Shown: piece after piece, positions 23,152 to 31,152 of the stretch
Numbering within the stretch: position 1 is the first letter of the stretch
Layout: each line of letters opens with the position of its first letter
Assembly: GCA_903889895.1 (NCBI GenBank)
Contig: CAISYZ010000056.1
Coordinates: forward strand, 1-39,733
Direction of reading: 5' to 3'
Origin: an uncultured Verrucomicrobia subdivision 3 bacterium
GTDB lineage: Bacteria; Verrucomicrobiota; Verrucomicrobiia; Limisphaerales; UBA11358
DNA: 39,733 nt
Notes under the pieces: model-generated
Told to the model about the DNA's origin: nothing
The model's database searches: none
What the model saw: only the letters and a program-made list of their open reading frames with translations
Program-made: the position numbers and the translations under genes

Positions 23152-24456
23152 ATGCAGCAGGTCAACCTCGGCATCATCGGCGGCGGCACGGTCGGCAGCG
23201 GCGTTTACGAAGCGCTCGCGCGCAACGGCTCGCTCCTCGCCTCCCGCATCGGCGCGAACGTCAAAGTCCACCGCGTCGCCGTGCGCGACTTGAAGAAGAA
23301 GCGCGCCACGGCCATTCCCGCCAGCCTGCTCACGACCGACTGGCGCGAGGTCGTTTTTGATCCGAACGTCCAGCTCATTGCCGAACTCATCGGCGGCACC
23401 ACCACCGCCCGCGAAATCATTCTGGCCGCGCTGAAACTTGGCAAACCCGTCGTCACCGCCAACAAGGCGTTGCTCTCCGCGCACGGTGAGGAATTGTTCG
23501 CCGCCGCTAAGAAATACGGCACCAATCTTTATTACGAGGCCAGCGTTTGCGGGGGCATTCCCATCATCAAGTCGCTGCGCGAAGGTTTTGTCGGCAACCG
23601 CATCAACGCGCTTTACGGCATCGTCAACGGCACTTGCAATTACATCCTCACGCGCATGAAGCTCGAAGGCGCGGATTTCGGCGCGGTGCTCGCCGACGCG
23701 CAGAAGCTGGGCTACGCCGAGACGCCGCCGGACCTGGACATTGACGGCCACGACGCGGCGCACAAGATTGGCATTCTTGCGTCACTCGCGCACGGATTTT
23801 GGGTAAAACCGAAAAAAGTTTTTGTTGATGGCATCCGCCATGTCTCCGCGCTGGACATCAAATACGCCGGCGAACTCGGCTACACCATCAAGCTCATCGG
23901 CACGGTGAAAAAATCGGAGAACAGCAGCCGCGTGCAGGTTTCCGTCTATCCAACGCTCGTGCCCAACAGCCATGTGCTCGCCAGTGTCAACGGCGTGTTC
24001 AACGCCGTTTTCGTGCGCGGCGACATCGTGGGCGATTCGCTGTTCTACGGACGCGGCGCGGGCAAGGACGCCACGGCCAGTTCTGTCTTGAGCGACATCG
24101 GCGATGCGGTTTTGGATTTGAAGACCGGCATAAAAAACCGTTTGCCTGCGTTCGTGCCGCACGAACGCGCCGGCGCGGTTGCGCCCATCAGCGAAGTCGT
24201 TTCGCAATATTTCGTCCGGCTCAACGTGGTGGACAAGCCCGGCGTGCTGGCGAAAATCGCGACGATTTTTGGCCAGGCGAACATCGGCATTTCGTCCGTT
24301 ATCCAGCCGGAAGGCGAAGAAGGCGAAAGTGTGCCGCTGATTTTCATGTTGCATTACGCCACCAACGGCGTCGCCGCGAAGGCGCTCGCGAAAATCGCCA
24401 ATCTGCCGACGGTCAAAGGCAAACCGGTGATGATCCGCGTGGAAAATTTCGAGTGA
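23152..24456 (+). CDS. hom: Homoserine dehydrogenase
   Basis: A 434-residue enzyme reducing aspartate semialdehyde to homoserine. The NAD(P)-binding motif G-I-I-G-G-G-T-V-G-S-G-V begins at about residue 6, the catalytic domain contains A-N-K-A-L-L and Y-E-A-S-V-C-G-G-I-P-I-I, and N-G-T-C-N-Y-I-L-T is well conserved. A C-terminal ACT domain (F-V-R-L-N-V-V-D-K-P-G-V-L-A) points to threonine feedback. ATG 23152 was chosen because the longer open frame adds an unconserved extension. One base separates it from thrC. Confidence 0.96.
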   Translation: MQQVNLGIIGGGTVGSGVYEALARNGSLLASRIGANVKVHRVAVRDLKKKRATAIPASLLTTDWREVVFDPNVQLIAELIGGTTTAREIILAALKLGKPVVTANKALLSAHGEELFAAAKKYGTNLYYEASVCGGIPIIKSLREGFVGNRINALYGIVNGTCNYILTRMKLEGADFGAVLADAQKLGYAETPPDLDIDGHDAAHKIGILASLAHGFWVKPKKVFVDGIRHVSALDIKYAGELGYTIKLIGTVKKSENSSRVQVSVYPTLVPNSHVLASVNGVFNAVFVRGDIVGDSLFYGRGAGKDATASSVLSDIGDAVLDLKTGIKNRLPAFVPHERAGAVAPISEVVSQYFVRLNVVDKPGVLAKIATIFGQANIGISSVIQPEGEEGESVPLIFMLHYATNGVAAKALAKIANLPTVKGKPVMIRVENFE

Positions 24457-24457
24457 T

Positions 24458-25810
24458 ATGGCCGGAATTCTTTTTCACAGCACCAACCGAAAATCGCCGG
24501 CAGTCAATCTGCGCGAAGCGCTGCTGCAAGGCCAGGCGCCGGATCGTGGATTGTATTTCCCGAAACAATTTCCGCGCTTCACGTTCAACGAACTCGCCGC
24601 TTTTTCGCGGCTGCCGTATAACGAAATCGCGTTCCGCGTGCTGTCCAAGTTTACCGAAGGCATCGTTGCGCCGGATGAACTCGCGCAGATGTGCGCGTCC
24701 GCCTACAACTTTCCCGTGCCGCTGGAGGTCGTTAATTTCCGCACCTTCCTGATGCGGCTCGACCAAGGGCCGACGGCGTCGTTCAAGGATTTCGCGGCGC
24801 AAATGATGGCGCGGCTGTTCGGCAAATTTCTGCGCGAGGACGGCAAACAAGTCACGATTCTCACCGCGACGAGCGGCGACACCGGCTCGGCGGTGGCGCA
24901 CGCGTTCCATAAAATTCCCGGCGTGCGCGTCATCGTTTTGTTTCCGGCTGGCGAAGTCAGCGACAGCCAACGCAAGCTGATGACCACGCTGAAGGACAAC
25001 ATCCGCACGGTGGAGATCAACGGCAAATTCGACGACTGCCAGGCGATGGTGAAGCGCGCATTCGCGGATCCTGATCTGGCGCATCTGCCGCTGTCGTCTG
25101 CGAACTCCATCAACATCGGCCGGCTGCTGCCGCAGAGCGTTTATTATTTTTACGCCGCATCGCGCGTCGCGCAGGCGGGCGAGCCGATCGTGTTCTCCGT
25201 GCCCAGCGGTAACTTCGGCGACATGATGGGCGCGATTGTCGCGCGGGAAATGGGTTTGCCGGTGCGGAAAATCGTCGCGGCGGTCAACGACAATGATGCG
25301 TTTCCAAAATTTTTGACGACCGGCAACTACGAAAAGATTTGTCCGTCGCGCAATTCACTTTCCAACGCGATGAACGTCGGTCATCCGAGCAACCTCGCGC
25401 GGCTGGTTTCCGTTTACGGCGGTCAAATGGACGAGACCGGTAAGATTAACCAGATGCCGGATCTCGCGGCGCTGCGACAGGATATTTTTTCATCGTCGAT
25501 TTCCGACGAGCGCACAGTCACCGGCATCCGCGATTTCTGGAATCAATTTCAACTGCTGCTCGAACCGCACGGTGCCGTGGCGTGGCAAGGGCTCCAAGAC
25601 TGGACTGCGCAGGAACCGCTCGGCAACACGCCGGCGGTCATCGTCGAGACGGCGAATCCGGCGAAATTCCCCGTCGAGGTGCAAAAAGTCGTGGGCTGGG
25701 AACCGGACGTGCCGGCCAACATGCTCGCGTCGCTCAAATTGGTCGAGGATTATGACCGCATGGGGGCGGACTATGAAAAGTTCAAGAGCTACTTGCTGGC
25801 GCGGCATTGA
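24458..25810 (+). CDS. thrC: Threonine synthase
   Basis: A 450-residue PLP enzyme of the longer, E. coli-like type, converting O-phosphohomoserine to threonine. The PLP lysine is in T-A-S-F-K-D-F-A-A-Q, the phosphate-binding loop is S-G-D-T-G-S-A-V, and V-P-S-G-N-F-G-D is conserved. An N-terminal domain (S-T-N-R ... L-R-E-A-L-L-Q-G) also fits. It directly follows hom; homoserine kinase (thrB) is not in the window. Confidence 0.96.
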   Translation: MAGILFHSTNRKSPAVNLREALLQGQAPDRGLYFPKQFPRFTFNELAAFSRLPYNEIAFRVLSKFTEGIVAPDELAQMCASAYNFPVPLEVVNFRTFLMRLDQGPTASFKDFAAQMMARLFGKFLREDGKQVTILTATSGDTGSAVAHAFHKIPGVRVIVLFPAGEVSDSQRKLMTTLKDNIRTVEINGKFDDCQAMVKRAFADPDLAHLPLSSANSINIGRLLPQSVYYFYAASRVAQAGEPIVFSVPSGNFGDMMGAIVAREMGLPVRKIVAAVNDNDAFPKFLTTGNYEKICPSRNSLSNAMNVGHPSNLARLVSVYGGQMDETGKINQMPDLAALRQDIFSSSISDERTVTGIRDFWNQFQLLLEPHGAVAWQGLQDWTAQEPLGNTPAVIVETANPAKFPVEVQKVVGWEPDVPANMLASLKLVEDYDRMGADYEKFKSYLLARH

Positions 25811-25872
25811 GCGCGCGTTGGGCGACACATCTTTTTGGTGACGAGTCCGGCTACCGTGTGTAGGCTGAATCC

Positions 25873-26265
25873 ATGAAAATAAAAATCGCCATTCAAATTG
25901 TTGCGCTGGTTTTGTGCGCTGCATATTCCAATCAGTCGTTCGCCCAGACGAACCAGGTTAATGCGGCAACCAGTGTCCGTCCGGCTGCCGACGCTGCGGC
26001 GGGAGATTTGGTGACCAGGGCGGGCACGGTTTACAAAAAATTCCATGTCGAAAAAGTCGACGCCAGCGGAATCCTGATTAGCTACACTCCCGATAATGGC
26101 GGAATCGGCATGACGCGGATTTCTTTTGATTTGCTGCCGGATAATTTGCAGAAGCAATACGGATATGATCCGCAATCGGCACCTTCCAGCGGACCGGCTC
26201 CGGCGCTGCGCCCGAGCGGTCAAAATCCCGCACCAGCTCCGCCAACGGGTCCGATTGGCAGTTAG
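25873..26265 (+). CDS. Small secreted protein, unknown function
   Basis: A 130-residue exported protein with a signal peptide (I-A-I-Q-I-V-A-L-V-L-C-A-A, cleavage near S-F-A-Q). The mature part holds one small beta-rich unit: V-Y-K-K-F-H-V-E-K-V-D-A-S-G-I-L-I-S-Y, then I-S-F-D-L-L-P-D-N-L-Q, followed by a Pro/Ala/Ser-rich tail. Units of the form Y-x-x-V-x-V-x-x-V-x-x-x-G-I ... I-x-F-x-x-L-P are common in verrucomicrobial secreted proteins and have no known function. Confidence 0.75.
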   Translation: MKIKIAIQIVALVLCAAYSNQSFAQTNQVNAATSVRPAADAAAGDLVTRAGTVYKKFHVEKVDASGILISYTPDNGGIGMTRISFDLLPDNLQKQYGYDPQSAPSSGPAPALRPSGQNPAPAPPTGPIGS

Positions 26266-26315
26266 CTTGTCACGTCTGCCCGATGTTTTGCGGTCACGGC
26301 TGTTGCAGGGGAAGG

Positions 26316-26346
26316 TTGACACCCGCCGAATTATTTGTTGAATAAT
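26316..26346 (+). promoter_or_regulatory. Possible promoter of the two-component operon
   Basis: A perfect -35 TTGACA (26316-26321) with AATAAT (26341-26346) 19 bp downstream; spacing is long. A purine-rich AAGAAGG ribosome site follows at 26361-26367 before ATG 26374. Confidence 0.45.
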
Positions 26347-26373
26347 GCGCATTACCAATCAAGAAGGCTAACA

Positions 26374-27051
26374 ATGCGCATACTACTGGCTGATGACGAA
26401 CGTAAAGTGGCGGAACATATCCGGGCCGGGCTGGTGGCCGAGGGCTACGCCGTGGATGTGGCTCATGATGGCGACGAGGCTCTCTGGCTGGCTGAGTCCA
26501 GCACTTATGACGCGTTGCTGCTGGATATCAACATGCCGCTCAAGGACGGCATCACCGTCGTCCGCCTGCTGCGGCGCAAGGGCGTGGTGGCACCGGTAAT
26601 TTTTCTCACGGCGCGGGATGACATCGAGGACAAGGTGCGCGGGCTGGATGCCGGCGCGGATGATTATCTGACCAAGCCATTTTCCATCGTTGAGTTGCTG
26701 GCCCGGCTGCGCGCGGTGCTGCGGCGGCAGCGGCCACAGGCGACGAATCTGGTGCGGGTTGGTGATTTGGAGCTGGATTTGGTGACGCACGCGGCGCGGC
26801 GCGCTGGCGAGCAGATTGAGCTGACGCGCCGGGAGTTTGCGCTGTTGGAATTTCTCATCAACGCCTCGCCGAAGCCGGTAAGCAAGACGGCAATTGTTGA
26901 GCATGTCTGGGATCAACACTTCGATTCCGAAACGAACGTGGTCAATGTTTACATCAAGATGCTCCGGCGGAAAATTGACCGGCCCGGGCTGGCACCGCTG
27001 ATCCACACGGTGCGCGGTGTGGGTTTTGCGCTGCGGGAGGGTGAACCGTGA
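26374..27051 (+). CDS. OmpR/CusR-type response regulator
   Basis: A 225-residue two-domain regulator. Receiver: acidic pair D-D-E at residues 7-9, phospho-acceptor Asp in L-L-L-D-I-N-M-P, Thr in F-L-T-A-R and Lys in L-T-K-P-F. The C-terminal winged helix has R-R-E-F-A-L-L-E-F-L and V-H-V-like elements ending T-V-R-G-V-G-F, as in OmpR/PhoB proteins and most like metal-responsive CusR/CopR. ATG 26374, preceded by AAGAAGG, was preferred to an upstream in-frame start. It overlaps the kinase gene by four bases (GTGA). Confidence 0.93.
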   Translation: MRILLADDERKVAEHIRAGLVAEGYAVDVAHDGDEALWLAESSTYDALLLDINMPLKDGITVVRLLRRKGVVAPVIFLTARDDIEDKVRGLDAGADDYLTKPFSIVELLARLRAVLRRQRPQATNLVRVGDLELDLVTHAARRAGEQIELTRREFALLEFLINASPKPVSKTAIVEHVWDQHFDSETNVVNVYIKMLRRKIDRPGLAPLIHTVRGVGFALREGEP

Positions 27052-28106
27052 ATTCCCTGCGGTCGCGACTCACATTGTGGTATGGCCTCGGGTTTGCGGT
27101 AGTGGCGGCGGCGTTTATTTTTCTCCTGCACCTGACGCTGGAGTCGCAGCTGCTGGAAAAGGCCTGTAACAAAACCTATCCCGATCTGCCGGACTGGAAA
27201 CTGCACGACAGTTTGACGGAGGCGGAGGTGCATCAGATTGCCGACGGGCTGCTGCACGCCGCGCTGTTGTGGCTGATTCCGGTCGTTGTGCTCGCCGTTG
27301 CCGGCGGTTATTGGCTGGCCCGGCAATCGTTGCGACCCATTGCCAGTGTGAATCGCCAGCTCGCGGCCAAAAATCCCGGCAATTTGGGTGAGCCGATTTC
27401 GCTGCCGGAGCTGGACGATGAGTTTCGCGACCTCGTGCGGCAACTGAATGCATTGCTGGTGCGGCTGGATGATTCGTTTGAAGAGATGAACAACTACGCC
27501 GCCAAGGTGGCGCATGAACTGCGCACGCCGCTGGCCATCATCCGACTCAAGGTGGAGCAGGCCGGTGAGCGCATCGCGCCGGAACTGGCCGACGAATTGG
27601 AGGGGGAATTACACCGGCTCACGCACGTGATTGAGCAATCGCTGCTGATCGCGCGGGCGGAGCAGGGGCGGCTGATGGCGATGCGCTCGGTGTTCAACCT
27701 TTCCAATACCGTGGCGGAAGTGGTGGAGGATTTTCAATTGCTTGCCGCCGAGCAGGACCGGCAGTTCACTTTGAAGTCCGCGCCGGAATGCTGGGTTTCG
27801 GCGGATCCGCGCCATGTGCGGCAAATTACACACGCGTTGCTTACCAACGCGCTCAAGCACGGCAGTGGCGATTTCACGGTGCGCGTGAGGCGCTGCGGGG
27901 AATTTGCGGCGTTGGTTGTGAGCAACCGCGCCAGTGGAAATTCTCCCAGTGCTGCGGAGCCGACGCTGGGTCTTGGCCTCCGCGTGGTGGCGGCGCTCCT
28001 GCGGCTGGAGCCAGAGATGCGGCTGCAGCGCCGGCAGGGCGGGGGCTATCATGTGGCCCGGTTGTTGGTGCCGCTGGTGGAACAGCCGCCGATTTTCAAC
28101 ATTTGA
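27048..28106 (+). CDS. Sensor histidine kinase
   Basis: A 352-residue kinase starting at GTG. Two transmembrane helices (residues about 13-30 and 75-93) enclose a small periplasmic loop of roughly 45 residues. A HAMP segment follows, then the H-box A-H-E-L-R-T-P-L-A with the phospho-accepting His near residue 155. The ATPase domain keeps the N-box (L-L-T-N-A-L-K-H) and G-L-G-L-R-V-V, but the D-x-G-x-G box is replaced by V-S-N-R-A-S-G-N, so the nucleotide lid is shortened. It probably senses a periplasmic signal and acts on the regulator. The DUF3570 gene begins 134 bp downstream. Confidence 0.88.
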   Translation: MNSLRSRLTLWYGLGFAVVAAAFIFLLHLTLESQLLEKACNKTYPDLPDWKLHDSLTEAEVHQIADGLLHAALLWLIPVVVLAVAGGYWLARQSLRPIASVNRQLAAKNPGNLGEPISLPELDDEFRDLVRQLNALLVRLDDSFEEMNNYAAKVAHELRTPLAIIRLKVEQAGERIAPELADELEGELHRLTHVIEQSLLIARAEQGRLMAMRSVFNLSNTVAEVVEDFQLLAAEQDRQFTLKSAPECWVSADPRHVRQITHALLTNALKHGSGDFTVRVRRCGEFAALVVSNRASGNSPSAAEPTLGLGLRVVAALLRLEPEMRLQRRQGGGYHVARLLVPLVEQPPIFNI

Positions 28107-28240
28107 TCTTGTCCGAGATTAGGTCGGTATTGGTGCTGCGCCGCCGCTTGAACATAAATTTTTTTTAATACTTCATACACGGCCTTTTAATGGTGCCGGT
28201 GGTAGCTTTTGGGGAAATTTCAGGAACGCATAACCTTGAT

Positions 28241-29413
28241 ATGACCAAAGCATCCAAACTTTCGCCGCCGGCCCGTCTGGCAAAAACGGTTCGGCTCACC
28301 GGCCGTCGCTGGCAAAACTACCTGCCCATCGGAATTACCCTCGCCCTGCCGCGGCTGCTGCGCGCCGACGATCAGGTGGATTACCGCTATGAATATTATG
28401 CCGAGGATGCGCGGCGGATGACCATTCAGACCGACTCGGTCTATTTTGAGCAGCAGCTTTCCGACGCCTTCGATGTGAATGGCGAACTGGTTTATGATGG
28501 CATTTCCGGTGCCACGCCGACCGGCACGCACGACATTAACGGGAAGGTATTGACCACCGAGGTCAAGGACATCCGCCACGCGGCGAACTTGTCGTTGGAC
28601 GGCAAGTTGGGCAACGAGACCATCACTCCTGGTTTTGCTTGGAGTCAGGAAACCGACTATCTCTCCTATGGTGTGTCGCTCAACGACGCCATCGAGTTCA
28701 ATGAAAAAAACACCACGGTTCAAGTGGGCGCTTCGCATAACTTTGACTCGGTCCGCCATGCAGACAAGAAAACCTGGTCCGACAAGGAATCAAGCGAGGG
28801 TCTTATCGGCGTCTCTCAATTGTTGACGCCCAAGACCATCCTGGCCGCCGATTTTACCTTCGGCTACGAAAATGGTTTCTTGAGCGATCCTTACCGGCTG
28901 GCCCAGTATCACCCGACTATCTTCCCGCCGAATTTTTTCATCGGTGTGCCGGAGCGGCGTCCTGATTTCCGGAGTAAGGAAATTCTTTACACTTCGCTGA
29001 CGCAATATTTTGACCGCATCAACGGCAGCTTGGAAGGTTCCTACCGCTTTTACAACGATTCCTACGGCATTGTCGCTCACACCGTCGGGCTCACCTGGCA
29101 TCAATGGCTCGGCAAGCATTTTATCGTGGAACCGCAGGTTCGGCTTTACGAACAGTCCGCCGCCAGCTTTTATAGCACCACTTTTAGCGGCCCCTTCAGT
29201 TCCAATCCGGCGGGTATTCATTCCTCGGATTATCGCCTTTCAAATTTATACTCGGTGGATGTGGGCTTGCAGGCAACTGCTCTCGTGTGCAGCCACTTTC
29301 ATGTGGTGGCCGGCTATCATCGCTACGCCATGTATGGCATGGATGGCAAGACCAGCGCCGCGATGTATCCCAAAGCCAACGTCTTCTCCGTCGGCATTTC
29401 GATCCCATGGTAA
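28241..29413 (+). CDS. DUF3570 outer membrane protein with a flavinylation-like motif
   Basis: A 390-residue protein expected to be an outer membrane beta-barrel: after an N-terminal export segment (Y-L-P-I-G-I-T-L-A-L) it alternates polar and aromatic residues (W-S-Q-E-T-D-Y-L-S-Y, F-D-R-I-N-G-S-L-E-G-S-Y) and ends V-G-I-S-I-P-W with the terminal aromatic of barrel proteins. Residues 86-92 read D-G-I-S-G-A-T, followed by P-T-G; this matches the FMN acceptor wording of NqrC/RnfG-type proteins (D-x-x-S-G-A-T). The start at ATG 28241 gives a shorter leader; ATG 28190 is an alternative. Its stop overlaps an ApbE start (TAATG). The export segment follows R-L-T-G-R-R-W, which might suggest Tat export, unusual for a barrel. 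Confidence 0.8.
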   Translation: MTKASKLSPPARLAKTVRLTGRRWQNYLPIGITLALPRLLRADDQVDYRYEYYAEDARRMTIQTDSVYFEQQLSDAFDVNGELVYDGISGATPTGTHDINGKVLTTEVKDIRHAANLSLDGKLGNETITPGFAWSQETDYLSYGVSLNDAIEFNEKNTTVQVGASHNFDSVRHADKKTWSDKESSEGLIGVSQLLTPKTILAADFTFGYENGFLSDPYRLAQYHPTIFPPNFFIGVPERRPDFRSKEILYTSLTQYFDRINGSLEGSYRFYNDSYGIVAHTVGLTWHQWLGKHFIVEPQVRLYEQSAASFYSTTFSGPFSSNPAGIHSSDYRLSNLYSVDVGLQATALVCSHFHVVAGYHRYAMYGMDGKTSAAMYPKANVFSVGISIPW

Positions 29414-30405
29414 TGACCAGCCCCAACTCCGTGTCGGAAGTTCTCGCCCGCGTCGCGCAGTCCGCGCAGACGTCGGTGGTGAACGGCCTGCACAAGCTGG
29501 AATTCCGCGCCATGAGCACGCTTTGCCGCGTGAATTTCCATGGCGTGCCTGCCGATGTGGCGCGCGATTTCCAGCGCGATGTGGTGACGTGGACGGCGCA
29601 GTTCGAGGCGCGCTATTCGCGGTTCATCCCCGAGAGCCTGATTGGCCGCATCAACGCCGCCGCCGGCGAACATTGGGTGGAAACCGATCCGGAAACCGAC
29701 CGGCTGTTCAACCTCTGCCAGGAACTGTTTTTCTTCACGCGCGGCTCGTTTGACCCGACGGCACTGCCGCTCATCAAATTATGGAATTGGAAACAACGTC
29801 CCGCCGCGGTGCCGGATGATGCCGCCATTCAAGCCACCTGCGAACTTGTCGGCTGGAATAAAATCCAGCGCCGCCCCGGCGGCATCTTTCTGCCGCAGGC
29901 GGGCATGGCGCTGGATCTCGGCGGCATCGGCAAGGAATATGCCGTGGATTGCGTGATGAACATGGCCATCCAACGCGGCATTCCGAATGTGCTGGTTGAT
30001 TTCGGTCAGGACGTCCGCGTGCGCGGCCATGCGCCGGGAAAAAAATTCTGGTGGATCGGCCTCGACGACGCGAAGAACCCCGGCAAATGTTGGGCGGGCG
30101 TCGCGGTCACGGACCATGCCGTTGCCACGTCCGGCGATTACCTGCGCCACTTTGTTTTCAATGGCCGTCGCTACGGCCACATCCTTGATCCGCGCACTGG
30201 TTATCCGGCGCTCAACGATTGCCGCGCAGTGTCCATCATCGCCCCGAGTTGCACGATTGCCGGACTGCTCTCCACGAGCGTGTGTATCCTCGGCGCGAAG
30301 GAAGGCTTGCAACTTGTCGAACTCCATCCCGGTGCCGCCGGGGCGGTCACCACCGAAACTACCAAACTCTATTCCCGTAAATTCCATGAATACATCCCTG
30401 CTTAA
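29413..30405 (+). CDS. apbE: FAD:protein FMN transferase (ApbE family)
   Basis: A 330-residue enzyme that moves FMN from FAD to a Ser/Thr of target proteins. Motifs: F-D-P-T-A-L-P after the N-terminal domain, D-L-G-G-I-G-K-E-Y-A-V-D for FAD binding, V-D-F-G-Q-D-V-R-V-R-G, and H-I-L-D-P-R-T-G-Y-P. The late metal-site motif usually D-A-L-[S/A]-T reads G284-L-L-S-T288, so the Asp ligand appears to be Gly. No signal peptide or lipobox is present, unlike most periplasmic ApbE proteins. ATG 29413 overlaps the preceding stop; ATG 29407 is equally possible. Three proteins encoded nearby have acceptor-like motifs. Confidence 0.88.
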   Translation: MTSPNSVSEVLARVAQSAQTSVVNGLHKLEFRAMSTLCRVNFHGVPADVARDFQRDVVTWTAQFEARYSRFIPESLIGRINAAAGEHWVETDPETDRLFNLCQELFFFTRGSFDPTALPLIKLWNWKQRPAAVPDDAAIQATCELVGWNKIQRRPGGIFLPQAGMALDLGGIGKEYAVDCVMNMAIQRGIPNVLVDFGQDVRVRGHAPGKKFWWIGLDDAKNPGKCWAGVAVTDHAVATSGDYLRHFVFNGRRYGHILDPRTGYPALNDCRAVSIIAPSCTIAGLLSTSVCILGAKEGLQLVELHPGAAGAVTTETTKLYSRKFHEYIPA

Positions 30406-30880
30406 AAAATTCACCGCACTGGCGCTGCTCGCTGGAACCTTTTTCACAGCGCAAGCCGCGCTGAAAGTTGGCGATGCCTTGCCGGATCTTGCGAGCTTTA
30501 ATCTCGAAGGCAAATTACCGGATGCTCTGAAGGGCAAGGTGGTTATTCTTGATTTCTGGGCATCGTGGTGTCTGCCCTGCGCCAAATCATTTCCCGTGCT
30601 GGACGAACTGCAAAAAAAATACGCCGACCGGCTGGTGGTGCTGGCGGTCAACATTGATGAGAAATCTGCCAACATGGAAAAATTTCTCGCCAAGCATGCC
30701 GTGAGTTTCACCGTCGTGCGCGACGCGGAGCAAAAGCTTGTGGCGGTGGCCGAGCCGGCGACCATGCCGACCTCATTCATCCTCGATGGCGAGGGTAAGG
30801 TGCGTTTTCTGCACAATGGTTTCCACGGCGAGGACACGCGCAAGGAATACATCAGCGAAATTGAATCCCTTTTGAAATAA
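30386..30880 (+). CDS. TlpA-like periplasmic thioredoxin
   Basis: A 164-residue thioredoxin-fold protein with a cleavable signal peptide (A-L-A-L-L-A-G-T-F-F, cut near A-Q-A). The redox motif W-C-L-P-C has cysteines 62 and 65 in F-W-A-S-W-C-L-P-C, and the cis-proline loop T-M-P-T-S-F-I-L-D is present, as in TlpA/ResA thiol reductases. The gene begins inside the end of apbE (20-bp overlap). Its reducing partner could be the DsbD-family protein encoded at 37072-39210. Confidence 0.92.
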   Translation: MNTSLLKKFTALALLAGTFFTAQAALKVGDALPDLASFNLEGKLPDALKGKVVILDFWASWCLPCAKSFPVLDELQKKYADRLVVLAVNIDEKSANMEKFLAKHAVSFTVVRDAEQKLVAVAEPATMPTSFILDGEGKVRFLHNGFHGEDTRKEYISEIESLLK

Positions 30881-30885
30881 AACCT

Positions 30886-31104
30886 ATGAAGAATAAGGCG
30901 TTTTTATTGTTGGCATCGGTTGTGCTGATGACAGTTACCGGTTGCGCTAATGTCAAGCCCTGGCAGCGCGAGCATCTGGCGGATTACACCATGCGCGGCG
31001 ACCGCGATATCTTGGGGCCCGGCCAGTTGCAGCACATTTGGTTCTCGCGCGAAGAAGCCAGCGGCGGGGCTGGCGTGGGCGGCGGCGGTTGCGGCTGTAA
31101 TTAA
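30886..31104 (+). CDS. DUF4266 lipoprotein with a Gly/Cys tail
   Basis: A 72-residue lipoprotein: signal peptide, lipobox V-T-G-C-A, then V-K-P-W-Q-R-E-H-L-A-D-Y-T-M, the conserved start of DUF4266, and a glycine-rich C-terminus G-G-G-G-C-G-C-N. The two terminal cysteines sit in a CxC arrangement able to bind a metal or form a disulfide. From memory, DUF4266, DUF3570, ApbE and thioredoxin genes are often neighbours; the joint function is not known to me. It starts five bases after the TlpA gene. Confidence 0.85.
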   Translation: MKNKAFLLLASVVLMTVTGCANVKPWQREHLADYTMRGDRDILGPGQLQHIWFSREEASGGAGVGGGGCGCN

Positions 31105-31152
31105 AAATAATTGAACAAGCCTGGCCGAGGCGAAAAGCCTTGGCCCCTGAAA

